From the NCBI GenBank assembly GCA_046348585.1, contig JAXMDZ010000009.1, positions 33,817-97,816 on the forward strand: a stretch of 64,000 bases of DNA. The letters run 5' to 3'. Below, piece after piece: positions 41,115 to 53,700 of this stretch; within the stretch, counting starts at the first letter, position 1, and every line of letters begins with the position of its first letter. The stretch comes from JADZAI01 sp046348585 (GTDB taxonomy: Bacteria; Pseudomonadota; Alphaproteobacteria; Micropepsales; Micropepsaceae). Made by a program: the position numbers and the translations under genes. The notes beneath the pieces are model-generated. The model was not told where the DNA came from. It worked only from the letters and a program-made list of their open reading frames with translations, and ran no database searches.

Positions 41115-42131
41115 ATGCTGAGCAGGCGTCTGGGCGGCAGCGCGATCGCGGTATCGCCGATCTGCATGGGGACCATGACCTTCGGCAATCAGGCCGACGA
41201 GGCGATGGCCCATCGCATCCTCGACATGTCGCTGGAGGCGGGGATCAATTTCTTCGACACGGCCGAGAATTATCCCGTGCCGCCGAAGGAGGAATGGGCC
41301 GGGCGCACCGAGGAAATCGTCGGGCGCTGGATGAAGACCAAGCGGCGCGACGAGATCATCATGGCGACCAAGGTCAGCGGGCCGAGCCACGGATGGATCA
41401 AAAGCTCGCAGCGCGCCGGCATGACGGCGCTCGACCGGCACAACATCATCCGCGCGCTGGAGGCGAGCCTGAAGCGGCTCCAGACCGATTACGTCGATCT
41501 CTACCAGACCCACTGGCCCGATCACGGCACCGGCTATGACGAGACGATGGAGGTGCTGGACGAACTGATCCGCGCCGGCAAGGTGCGGGTGATCGGCTGT
41601 TCCAACGAGACGAGCTGGGGGCTGATGAAGAGCCTGGCGGCGTCGGAGCGCGGCGGCTTCGCGCGCTACGTGACCATCCAGAACAATTTCAGCCTCAACA
41701 ACCGCCGCTTCGAGGACGAGCTGGCGGAAGTCTGCCGCCAGGAGAAGGTGAGCCTCATCCCCTATTCGCCGCTGGGCGGCGGCGTGCTGAGCGGCAAGTA
41801 TCAGGGCGGCGCGACCCCGGACGGGGCGCGGTTCTCGACCTACCTGACGATCGGCGGGCGGCAGGCCGTGATGGCAAGGCGCTATGTCAACGAGAAGAGC
41901 CTCGCCGCCACGGCGCGCTACATGGAGATCGCCGCCGATCTTTCCATCGCGCCGGTCACGCTGGCGACGGCCTGGAGCATGGCCCACGATTTCGTCGCCT
42001 CGACCATCGTCGGGGCGACCCATGCCGATCAGGTGCCCGACATCCTCGCCGCCGCGAACGTGACGCTCGACGCCGCGACGCTGAAGCGGATCGACGCGGT
42101 GTCGAAGGAGATCATGTACCCGATGGGCTGA
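41115..42131 (+). CDS. Aldo-keto reductase (Tas-like)
   Basis: 338 residues of the AKR TIM-barrel family. The tetrad is visible: Asp and Tyr in NFFDTAENYPVP, Lys in IIMATKVSGP and His in DLYQTHWPDHG. The C-terminal NADPH-binding region has the STIVGATHADQV motif. The insert after the tetrad Tyr (PVPPKEEWAGRTEE) is typical of E. coli Tas/YajO-like enzymes. SD-like GAAGAGGG lies before ATG 41115. Natural substrate unknown. Confidence 0.91.
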   Translation: MLSRRLGGSAIAVSPICMGTMTFGNQADEAMAHRILDMSLEAGINFFDTAENYPVPPKEEWAGRTEEIVGRWMKTKRRDEIIMATKVSGPSHGWIKSSQRAGMTALDRHNIIRALEASLKRLQTDYVDLYQTHWPDHGTGYDETMEVLDELIRAGKVRVIGCSNETSWGLMKSLAASERGGFARYVTIQNNFSLNNRRFEDELAEVCRQEKVSLIPYSPLGGGVLSGKYQGGATPDGARFSTYLTIGGRQAVMARRYVNEKSLAATARYMEIAADLSIAPVTLATAWSMAHDFVASTIVGATHADQVPDILAAANVTLDAATLKRIDAVSKEIMYPMG

Positions 42132-42158
42132 GGGTATTGGGCCTGAGGGCCTTGGCCC

Positions 42159-43952
42159 TCAGGCGAGTTCCAGACCCTCCAGCGTCCCGGCCTCGCGCCA
42201 GTCGTCGAGCAGGCGCGTATAGGCGATCGGCCCCTTGCCGTACGGCCCGTTGCGGATCGCCAGCGGATTGGGCTTGCCCTCGTTGTTGTAGTAGCCGGGC
42301 GTGCATTCTTCCTGGAACTTCCGGTTGAAGACCGAAGTGTCGATGATGGTCTGCACCCACGCCTCCTCGGCGGCGGCGCTCGGCTCGACCGTGCGGGCCT
42401 GACGGCCCATCGTCTCGGCGATGATGTAGGCGATGTGGCGCGCCTGTTCGCCGATGACCGACGGGAAGTTTACCGCGAATCCGGCCTGCGAGGGCTGGAT
42501 GACGAAGGCGTTGGGGAAGCCGCGCGAGGAGATGCCGTGCAGCGTCGAGACGCCGTGCGACCACTTGCCCGACAGCGTGAGGCCGTCGCGGCCGGTGAGG
42601 TCGTAGCCGGAGCGGCGGGTGTAGTCGGTGCCGACCTCGAAGCCGGTGGCGTAGATCAGGCAGTCGACCTCGTAGGCCTTGCCGTTGGCGATGACGGCGT
42701 TTTCGGTGATGCGCTCGACGCCGCGGCCTTCGGTATCGACCAGCGTCACGTTCGGCCGGTTGAAGGTCGGCAGGTAGTCGTCGTGGAAGCAGGGGCGCTT
42801 GCAGAACTGGTTGTACCAGGGCTTGAGCGCCTCGGCGGTCCGCTTGTCCTTGACCACCGCGTCAATGCGGGCGCGGATCTGCTCCATCTTCTTGAAGTCG
42901 GCGAGCTGGACGAGATCGGCCGGGTCCTTCTGGCCGGCCGCCGCGGCGGCGCGATGCAGCAGCAGGATGTTGCGGATGATCTCCGTCCAGCCGTCATTGA
43001 CCATGTCCTCGTCCTGGAAGCCGCCGGTGACGAGGATGCCGAAATTGTCCATCCGGCGCTTCTGCCAGCCGGGGGTGAGGGTCTTCACCCAGTCCGGATT
43101 GGTCGGCGTGTCGTTGCGCACGTCGACGGACGAGGGCGTGCGCTGGAAGACGTAGAGCTGCTTCGCCGCCGCGCCCAGATGCGGCACGCACTGCACCGCC
43201 GTCGCGCCGGTGCCGATGATGCCGACGCGCTTGTCGGCGAGGCCGGTGAGGTTCCCCTTCGCGTCGCCGCCGGTATAGGCATAGTCCCAGCGGCTGGTGT
43301 GGAAGGAATGGCCCTTGAAGCTCTCGACGCCCGGAATGCCGGGCAGCTTGGGCCGGTGCAGCGGACCGTTCGCCTGGACGACGAAGCGGGCCTTCATCGC
43401 GTCGCCGCGATTGGTGCGGACGATCCAGCGCGCCGAGGCCTCGTCCCAGTCGAGGCCGGTGATTTCGGTCTGGAAGCAGGCGTCGCGGTAGAGATCGAAG
43501 TGCCGGCCGATGGCGCGGCAATGTTCGAGGATCTCGGGCGCGGGCGTGTATTTGGAGGCCGGCATGAAGCCGATCTCCTCCAGCAGCGGCAGGTAGATGT
43601 AACTCTCCACGTCGCAGGCGGCGCCGGGATAGCGGTTCCAGTACCAGGTGCCGCCGAAATCGCCGCCCTTCTCGATGATGCGCACCGACTTGACGCCGGC
43701 CTCGCGCAGCCGCGCCCCGGTGAGCAGGCCGCCGAAGCCGCCGCCGATCACCACCACATCGACCTCGTCGGTCAGCGGCGCGCGGGTGAATCCCGGCTCG
43801 ACATAGGGGTCGTCGAGATAATGAGCGAACGCCCCGGCGATCTCGACATATTGCTCGTTGGCGTCGTCGCGCAGGCGCTTGTCGCGCTCGGCGCGATACT
43901 TCGCCTTCAACGCATCGGGGTCGAAGCCGAGTTCGGCGGCGGACTGGCTCAT
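42159..43952 (-). CDS. Flavin-containing monooxygenase, Baeyer-Villiger type
   Basis: 597 residues. FAD-binding Rossmann motif DVVVIGGGFGGLLTGARL near residue 66, the FxGxxxHTxxW fingerprint as FKGHSFHTSRWDYA, and the NADP motif GIIGTGATAVQCVP. The C-terminal ATGF motif (LIYATGFEVGTDY) is also present. The fingerprint ends W-D rather than W-P, the variant seen in type I Baeyer-Villiger enzymes of the larger, about 600-residue class with an N-terminal extension. It probably oxidises ketones or cyclic compounds. AGGGAG lies nine bases before ATG 43952, and two palindromes lie just upstream. Confidence 0.9.
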   Translation of the reverse strand: MSQSAAELGFDPDALKAKYRAERDKRLRDDANEQYVEIAGAFAHYLDDPYVEPGFTRAPLTDEVDVVVIGGGFGGLLTGARLREAGVKSVRIIEKGGDFGGTWYWNRYPGAACDVESYIYLPLLEEIGFMPASKYTPAPEILEHCRAIGRHFDLYRDACFQTEITGLDWDEASARWIVRTNRGDAMKARFVVQANGPLHRPKLPGIPGVESFKGHSFHTSRWDYAYTGGDAKGNLTGLADKRVGIIGTGATAVQCVPHLGAAAKQLYVFQRTPSSVDVRNDTPTNPDWVKTLTPGWQKRRMDNFGILVTGGFQDEDMVNDGWTEIIRNILLLHRAAAAAGQKDPADLVQLADFKKMEQIRARIDAVVKDKRTAEALKPWYNQFCKRPCFHDDYLPTFNRPNVTLVDTEGRGVERITENAVIANGKAYEVDCLIYATGFEVGTDYTRRSGYDLTGRDGLTLSGKWSHGVSTLHGISSRGFPNAFVIQPSQAGFAVNFPSVIGEQARHIAYIIAETMGRQARTVEPSAAAEEAWVQTIIDTSVFNRKFQEECTPGYYNNEGKPNPLAIRNGPYGKGPIAYTRLLDDWREAGTLEGLELA

Positions 43953-43970
43953 AGGATGTCGCTCCCTGGT

Positions 43971-44002
43971 CGCCCTCGCGAGGGCGTCTGACTTTTTGTC
44001 AG
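43971..44002 (-). promoter_or_regulatory. Two adjacent palindromes in the monooxygenase leader/promoter
   Basis: CGCCCTCGCGAGGGCG (43971-43986) is a perfect 16-base palindrome. CTGAC, TTTTT, GTCAG (43988-44002) is a second inverted repeat one base on. Both lie 19-50 bases upstream of the start codon. The second is the kind of symmetric site bound by TetR-type dimers; no such regulator gene is adjacent, so this is inference. Confidence 0.5.
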
Positions 44003-44063
44003 GCGAGGGTCCGACGTGGCGCGGCCGCCGTCAAGGTGCCGGGAACGGAAGCGTGAGGGGCGG

Positions 44064-44111
44064 TGCGTCCTTCGAGACGGGCGCTTTGCGCCCTCCTCAG
44101 GATGAGGAGGG
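44064..44111. repeat. Two-hairpin palindromic repeat, copy 1 (intergenic, after metH)
   Basis: It starts TGCGTCCTTCGAGACGG. Hairpin one is GGGCGC, TTT, GCGCCC. Hairpin two is CCTCCTCA, GGA, TGAGGAGG. It lies between the ends of metH and the start region of the monooxygenase gene, ten bases after the metH stop in the direction of metH transcription. The same element occurs inside the 5-oxoprolinase gene (52321-52370). Confidence 0.85.
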
Positions 44112-44120
44112 CTTGGGGCG

Positions 44121-47831
<3,711 letters not shown>

Positions 47832-47877
47832 GCTACTGGGCCTCGGACTCGTGACGGGCGGTCGATGCGGGCGGCGC

Positions 47878-48744
47878 TCAGGCCGCCGCTTCCATCCGCT
47901 GCGATCCCGGCTTGATGCCGAGGATGCGGCAGATGGCGTAGGTCAGATCGGCCTGGTTCAGCGTGTAGAAATGGATGTCGGCGAAGCCGATGGCGGTGAG
48001 CCGTTCGACCTGTTCGGCGGCGACGGTGGCGGCGATCAGCTTGCGGGTCTCCAGATCGTCGTCGAGGCCCTCGAAGCGGTCGTGCAGCCAGGCGGGCACG
48101 CTCGCGCCGCAACGGCCGGCCATCCGCACGATGCCCTTGAAATTGGTGGTCGGCATGATGCCGGGGACGACCGGGATCTTCACGCCGAGCCGCCGGGCGC
48201 GCTCCAGGAAGCGGATATGGGCGTCGGTCTCGAAGCAGAACTGGGTAATGGCGCGGGTCGCGCCGGCGTCGATCTTGCGCTTGAGCAGGTCGATGTCGGC
48301 GTCGAGCGTCGGGCTGTCGGGGTGCTTCTCGGGATAGCAGGAAACCGAGACCTCGAAATCGCCGATCGCCTTGATCCCTTCGATGAGGGCGGGCGTCGAC
48401 TCGTAGCCGCCGGGCGTCGCGCGATAAGGCCCCATGTCGGGCATGTCGCCGCGCAGCGCCACGATGTGGCGCACGCCCGCCGCCCAGTAGTCGCGGATGA
48501 CGCCGTCGATCTCGTCCCGCGTCGCGCCGACGCAGGTGAGATGGGCGGCGGGCTTCAGCCGCGTCTCCTCGACGATGCGCTTGACCGTCGCGTGGGTGCG
48601 CTCGCGGGTCGAACCGCCCGCGCCGTAGGTGACCGAGACGAAGGAGGGGCAGAGCGGCTCCAGCCGGCGGATCGCGCGCCAAAGGGTCTGCTCGGCCTCT
48701 TCGCTCTTGGGCGGAAAGAACTCGAAGGAGACGTTCAGGCTCAT
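47878..48744 (-). CDS. metF: 5,10-Methylenetetrahydrofolate reductase
   Basis: 288 residues. FAD TIM barrel with VSFEFFPPKSEEAE at the N-terminus (the catalytic Glu), SVTYGAGGSTRERT, the ALRGDMPD flavin loop, GVSCYPEKHPDS-like VSVSCYPEKHPDSPTL and TQFCFETDAHIRFL. It makes the methyl-THF used by MetH. The start is one base after the stop of the ArsR-methyltransferase gene, so translation is likely coupled. Confidence 0.96.
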   Translation of the reverse strand: MSLNVSFEFFPPKSEEAEQTLWRAIRRLEPLCPSFVSVTYGAGGSTRERTHATVKRIVEETRLKPAAHLTCVGATRDEIDGVIRDYWAAGVRHIVALRGDMPDMGPYRATPGGYESTPALIEGIKAIGDFEVSVSCYPEKHPDSPTLDADIDLLKRKIDAGATRAITQFCFETDAHIRFLERARRLGVKIPVVPGIMPTTNFKGIVRMAGRCGASVPAWLHDRFEGLDDDLETRKLIAATVAAEQVERLTAIGFADIHFYTLNQADLTYAICRILGIKPGSQRMEAAA

Positions 48745-48745
48745 C

Positions 48746-49735
48746 TCACGCGGCCTCCCCGGCCCGGCGCGTCGCGGCGCCTTTGGGTTTTTCCAGCAGC
48801 CACAGCTTCACGGTGAGCTGCGCGCCAACGGCCCCGGCGGGCGGCAGGTCGCGCGTCTCGGCCAGAACGAGGCCGGCATTTTCGGCCCAGGCCTGCACCT
48901 CGCGGTCGGAGAAGCCGAGGCGGCGATGGGCGTGGCTCTCGCGCAGATGCTCCAGCGCATGGGGCGCGAAGTCGGCGATCAGCATCCGCCCGCCCGGCGC
49001 GACGAGGCGGGCGGCCTCGACCACCGCTTCCTGCGGGTGCTCCAGGAAGTGCAGCACATGATGCAGCACCGCGACATCGGCCTGCGGCATGACGCCGAGC
49101 GCGCCCGGATCGAGGCGCAGCATGTTGCCGTAGCGCACCTGCGCATGGGCGAGGCCGGCGCGCTCCAGATTGGCGCGCGCGATGCTCAGCATCTCGTGGC
49201 TGGTGTCGATGCCGATGGCGCGGTCGGCGCGCGGCCCCAGCACTTCGAGGATGCGCCCGGTCCCGGTGCCGAGATCGAGCAGCGTGCCGATCCGCTTCGG
49301 CCCCAGCATGTCGGCGATCGCCTGTTCGACCGCTTCCTCGGGCAGATAGAGCGCGCGGATCTCGCTCCAGCGGTCGGCGTTCTCGGCGAAATACTCGGCC
49401 GCCTCGGCGGCGCGCGCCTTGCGGATCGCGGCGAGGCGGGCGGCGTCCTCGGCGAGGACGGGGTCGTCCTTGTCGATGAGCGCGTCGATGGCGCGGGCGA
49501 GGCCGGCGGCCGGGCCGTCCTCGGCGAGGCGGTAGAAGACCCAGGTGCCTTCCGGGAACCGCCGCAGCAGCCCGGCCTCGACCATCAGGCGCAGATGGCG
49601 GCTGACCCGGGGCTGGCTCTGCTGGAGAACCTGGGTGATCTCGGTGACGGTCAGCTCGGCGCGCGCCAGCAGGGCGAGCAGACGCAGGCGCGTCGGCTCG
49701 GCAACCGCTTTCAGTCCTTCCAGCAAATCATGCAT
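48746..49735 (-). CDS. ArsR-family regulator fused to SAM-dependent methyltransferase
   Basis: 329 residues. Residues about 1-90 are an ArsR winged helix (LKAVAEPTRLRLLALLARAE, recognition helix QQSQPRVSRHLRLMVEAGLL) without the metal-binding Cys of metal sensors. Residues about 145-320 are a class I methyltransferase fold (LLDLGTGTGRILEVL, IGIDTSHEMLSIA, VLHHVLHFLEHPQEAV). It heads the operon with metF and metH. In Proteobacteria ArsR-type SahR regulators sense S-adenosylhomocysteine and control methionine-cycle genes; the fused SAM/SAH-binding fold fits that role, so this is most likely a SahR-type autoregulated repressor. Methyltransferase activity itself is unproven. Confidence 0.85.
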   Translation of the reverse strand: MHDLLEGLKAVAEPTRLRLLALLARAELTVTEITQVLQQSQPRVSRHLRLMVEAGLLRRFPEGTWVFYRLAEDGPAAGLARAIDALIDKDDPVLAEDAARLAAIRKARAAEAAEYFAENADRWSEIRALYLPEEAVEQAIADMLGPKRIGTLLDLGTGTGRILEVLGPRADRAIGIDTSHEMLSIARANLERAGLAHAQVRYGNMLRLDPGALGVMPQADVAVLHHVLHFLEHPQEAVVEAARLVAPGGRMLIADFAPHALEHLRESHAHRRLGFSDREVQAWAENAGLVLAETRDLPPAGAVGAQLTVKLWLLEKPKGAATRRAGEAA

Positions 49736-49759
49736 CGCGCGGCACCATCCCGCGAAAAC

Positions 49760-49778
49760 ATAAACATATCTTTATATG
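49760..49778 (-). promoter_or_regulatory. AT-rich nested palindrome, candidate operator of the metF-metH operon
   Basis: Two interleaved inverted repeats: ATAAA (49760-49764) with TTTAT (49771-49775), and CATAT (49765-49769) with ATATG (49774-49778). It is the most AT-rich spot in the neighbourhood, 25-43 bases upstream of the ArsR-methyltransferase start and about 90 bases before the divergent gene at 49867. Position fits an autorepressor site. Confidence 0.65.
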
Positions 49779-49866
49779 GTCATGCAAGTTTGTCGGTCGG
49801 GTCGGTGCGCCGTTGCCGCAGGCCTGAAAGGCGGCGCGGCGGGTCGGATTGGAGTATGGTGCCGCC

Positions 49867-50406
49867 ATGCGCACGCTTTCCCGCATCTTCTGGACGGTCC
49901 TCGCCGTCCTCTTCCTGATCGAGGCCTGGCTGTGGCGGCATACCGAGCCGCTGGTCGAGGCCGTCGTCCGCGCCATACCGCTTGCCCGGCTGAAGGCGGC
50001 GATCGCCGCCGGGGTGAACCGCCTGCCGCCCTTCGCGGTGCTGTTCGTGTTCGCGGTCCCCATGGCGGTGCTGTTGCCGTTCAAGCTGGCGGCGCTCTGG
50101 CTGTTCGCCGAAGGACAGTTCCTGCTCGGCATAGGGGTCTTCGTGCTGGCGAAGCTGGTTGGCGTCGCGGTGGCGGCGTTCCTGTTCGAGACCTGCAAGG
50201 CGAAGCTGCTGCAGATGGGCTGGTTCGCCGCCCTCTATGCCTGGGTGATGCGGGTGTGGACCTGGGCGCACGGACTGGTCGATCCGATCAAGGCGCGCAT
50301 CAAGGCCTGGGCGGCGCGGATTCGCGGCAAGGCGCGCAGCGGCTTCGCGCGGCGCTTCGCCTGGCTGCGCGGCCGGGCGCATCGGGGCGGCGACGAGACG
50401 GCCTGA
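49867..50406 (+). CDS. Hypothetical inner-membrane protein
   Basis: 179 residues. An N-terminal membrane segment (IFWTVLAVLFLIEAWLW) and two further hydrophobic stretches (FAVLFVFAVPMAVLLPFKLA and FLLGIGVFVLAKLVGVAVAAF) are followed by an Arg/Lys-rich C-terminal tail (AWAARIRGKARSGFARRF). It is divergent from the methionine operon and shares its operator region, though control is not shown. Family not recognised. ATG 49867 begins MRTLSRIFW; the six codons upstream in frame are not needed. Confidence 0.7.
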   Translation: MRTLSRIFWTVLAVLFLIEAWLWRHTEPLVEAVVRAIPLARLKAAIAAGVNRLPPFAVLFVFAVPMAVLLPFKLAALWLFAEGQFLLGIGVFVLAKLVGVAVAAFLFETCKAKLLQMGWFAALYAWVMRVWTWAHGLVDPIKARIKAWAARIRGKARSGFARRFAWLRGRAHRGGDETA

Positions 50407-50448
50407 GAAGGGCGGCCGCTCGGGCCCCGCATCGTTTCGGAAAAGCAG

Positions 50449-50478
50449 AAGGGCCGGGGCTTGTCGCCGCCGGCCCTT
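50449..50478. terminator. Terminator hairpin shared by the 179-residue protein gene and the micro-ORF
   Basis: AAGGGCCGG, 12-base loop, CCGGCCCTT. On the minus strand it is followed by CTGCTTTTCC, a T-rich tract, 25 bases after the micro-ORF stop. On the plus strand GGTTTG follows. It lies between convergent genes. Confidence 0.7.
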
Positions 50479-50502
50479 GGTTTGACGGTGCGGACTGTTG
50501 CC

Positions 50503-50574
50503 TCAGAGGAAGAACAGAATGGCCCCGAGGAAGAGGAAGACAGCACCCGTGGTCAGCACACCGGCCTGTTGCAT
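50503..50574 (-). CDS. 23-residue single-span membrane micro-protein
   Basis: ATG at 50574 to TGA at 50503-50505, encoding MQQAGVLTTGAV then FLFLGAILFFL. The last 19 or so residues are one hydrophobic helix with no charged residue. An AGGGAGAG Shine-Dalgarno ends six bases before the ATG, and a hairpin terminator with a T-rich tail follows the stop by 25 bases. An FNR/FixK-like box lies about 100 bases upstream. These signals together make a real gene likely, although it is too short for ordinary gene finders. Family not recognised; size and topology recall small accessory subunits of respiratory complexes, which is inference only. Confidence 0.6.
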   Translation of the reverse strand: MQQAGVLTTGAVFLFLGAILFFL

Positions 50575-50671
50575 GTGAACTCTCCCTGAACGAACGATTA
50601 AGCGAGTGTGGCCCAGAAGCGACGACTCGCCAAATTAAAACGATATTGCAGCGCACCTACCCCGGACCGCC

Positions 50672-50685
50672 TTGTTCCAGATCAA
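50672..50685 (-). promoter_or_regulatory. FNR/FixK-like box upstream of the micro-ORF
   Basis: Minus strand TTGATCTGGAACAA matches the anaerobox TTGAT-N4-ATCAA at nine of ten positions. Its centre is 104 bases before the micro-ORF start, leaving room for a class II site at -41.5 and a leader of about 60 bases. The only other gene nearby is the 3' end of the 5-oxoprolinase gene. Confidence 0.5.
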
Positions 50686-50750
50686 AGGCCGTCCCGGCCG
50701 GGTTCGCCCCCTTTCTAGGCGGAAAACCGCGCCGGAGCGATGAGCGGGAC

Positions 50751-53700
50751 TTAATCGTCGGTTGAGCCGGGCGACGGCGCGCCATAGCCGCCGCCGCCGG
50801 GGGTTTCGATCAGGATGGCGTCGCCGGGGGCCATTTCGGCCTGATCGGCACCCTTCAGCGGCTCGATCCGTCCGTCCGCCCGGATGACGCTGTTGCGGCC
50901 TCTGGCGGCGTCGCCGCCGCCCGCGAGGCCGAACGGAGCGGTCTCGCGCCGGGTCGACAGGATCGAGCAGGTCATCGGGGCACGGAAGCGCAGCCGCCGC
51001 ACCACACCGTCGCCGCCCTTGTGCGCGCCCGCGCCGCCCGAGCCGCGCCGGATCGCGAAGGATTCGACCAGCACCGGGAAGCGGCTCTCCAGCACCTCCG
51101 GATCGGTGAGGCGCGAATTGGTCATGTGGGTGTGGACGGCGGACTGACCGTCGAAATCCGGCCCCGCGCCCGCGCCGCCGCAGATCGTTTCGTAATACTG
51201 ATAGCGCGCGTCGCCGAAGGTGAGGTTGTTCATCGTCCCCTGCGAGGCGGCGAGCACGCCCATCGCCCCGAAGATCGCGTCGGTGACGGCCTGGCTGGTT
51301 TCGACATTGCCGGCGACGACCGCGGCGGGGTAGCGCGGCTTCAGCATCGAGCCGTCGGGGATGGCGATGTCGAGCGGGCGCAGGCAGCCGGCGTTGAGCG
51401 GGATGTCGTCGTCGGCGAGGCAGCGGAAGCAATAGAGCACGGCGGCCTTGGCGACGCTGGCCGGGGCGTTGAAATTGTTGGCCTGCTGCGGCGAGGTGCC
51501 GGCGAAGTCGATGCGGGCGGAGCGGGTCGCCGCGTCGATATCGATCCGCACACGGATGACCGCGCCGCCGTCCATCTCCACTTCGAACGATCCGGGCTTC
51601 AGCGCGGCGATCGCCTGGCGCACGACCGCCTCGGCATTGTCCTGGACGTGGCCCATATAGGCCTTCACGACATCGAGGCCGTAGGCCCCGGTCATGCGGT
51701 GCAGTTCGGCCGCGCCCTTGGCGCAGGCGGCGATCTGGGCCTTGAGGTCGGCGACGTTCTGGTCAGGGTTGCGCGCCGGGTGGGGACCGGCGGCGAGCAA
51801 GGCGCGCAGGCCCCTCTCGTCGAAGCGCCCGGCGCGGACGATCTGCACCGCATCGAGCAGCACGCCCTCGTCCTCGACGCTCGCCGAGAAGGGCGGCATC
51901 GAGCCGGGGGCGATGCCGCCGATGTCGGCATGATGGCCGCGCGCCGCGCAGAAGAAGCGCGGCACGGTCTCGCCCTCGCCGAAGACCGGCATGACGACGG
52001 TGACGTCCGGCAGATGCGTGCCGCCGGCATAGGGCGCGTTGAGCGCGAAGGCGTCGCCCGGGCGCATGTCCGGATGGGCGGCGCGCACCGCCGCGACGCT
52101 GTCGCCCATCGAGCCCAGATGCACCGGCATATGCGGCGCGTTGGCGATGAGCGCGCCGTCGCCGTCATAGAGCGCGCACGAGAAGTCGAGCCGCTCCTTG
52201 ATGTTCACGGACGCCGCGGTCTTTTCCAGCGTCAGGCCCATCTGCTCGGCGATCGACATGAAGAGATTGTTGAAGATCTCCAGCATCACCGGGTCGGGTG
52301 CGCCGGTGGCGGAGAGGCTGTGCGTCCTTCGAGACGGCCGCGTTGCGGCCTCCTCAGGATGAGGAGGGGCGGCGGAAGCCTCCTTGCGCAGGATCACCTC
52401 GCCGCCCGGCGCGATGGCGGCCCGCCAGCCGGGTTCGACGACGACGGTCTGGTTGGCCTCGATGACGAGGGCCGGGCCGGGAACGGCGTGGCCGGGCGCG
52501 AGCGCCTCGCGGCGATGCACCGGGGCCTCGCGCCAGCCCCCGGCCATGAAGATGCGCGCCATCGCGGCGGGGGCGGGAAGGGGTGCGGCGGCCGGGGCGG
52601 CGCTCGGGCGCGGCAGGGTCTCGCCGCCGCCGCTCGCTTCGGCCTGAAGCGAGTCGACCACGAGGCCGCGTCCCTCGAAGCCGAACCCGAAGCGGCGGGT
52701 GTGCGCGGCGGCGAAGGCCGCCTGCATGGCGGCGAGATCGCCGAAGGGGATTTCGAGCGTCGTGTCGGTGCCCTCGTAGCGGATATGGGCGGAGAGGGCG
52801 GTGTCGATGCGCGGCTTCTCGGGATGGCGATCGTGCGAGTCGGTAAGCTGCGCCTCGATCTCGGCGCGGGTCTCGGCGGCAAGATTGGCGGCGATGCGCT
52901 CAAGCTCGGGCATCAGCGCCGCGGCGAGCGTCTTGCCGGCCGCGCGCTGGCGCACCGCGCGCAGCCGGGCGAGGCCGATGCCGTAGGCCGAAAGCAGGCC
53001 GGAGAAGGGGTGGATCAGCACCGTCTCCATGCCGAGCGCGTCGGCGACGAGGCAGGCGTGCTGGCCGCCCGCGCCGCCGAAGCAGTTGAGGGCGTAGGCC
53101 GTCACGTCGTAGCCGCGCGCGACCGAAATCTTCTTCACCGCGTTCGCCATGTTGGCGACGGCGATGGCGACGAAGCCCTCGGCGATCTCCTCGGGCGGCC
53201 TGCCGATGCGTTCGGCGAGCGCCGCGAAGGTGGCGCGGACGGCCTCGGCATCGAGCTTCTCGTTCTCGCCGGGACCGAAGATCGCGGGGAAGAAGTCGGG
53301 CCGCAGCTTGCCCAGCATCACGTTCGCATCGGTGACGGTCAGCGGTCCGTCCCGGCGATAGGCGCGCGGCCCCGGATCGGCCCCGGCGCTGTCGGGGCCG
53401 ACGCGCATCCTCAGGCCGTCGTAATGCAGGATCGAGCCGCCGCCCGCCGCGACGGTGTGGATCAGCATCATCGGCGCGCGCAGGCGGACGCCCGCCACCA
53501 TCGTCTCCTGCTCGCGCTCGTAAGCGCCGTCGAAATGGCAGACATCGGTGGACGTGCCGCCCATGTCGAAGCCGATGATCTTGTCGAAGCCTGCCGCCCG
53601 TCCCGATTCCGCCGCGCCGACGACGCCGCCGGCGGGGCCGGAGAGGACGGCGTCCTTGCCCTGGAAGCGGTCCGCGCCGGCGAGGCCGCCCGAGGACTGC

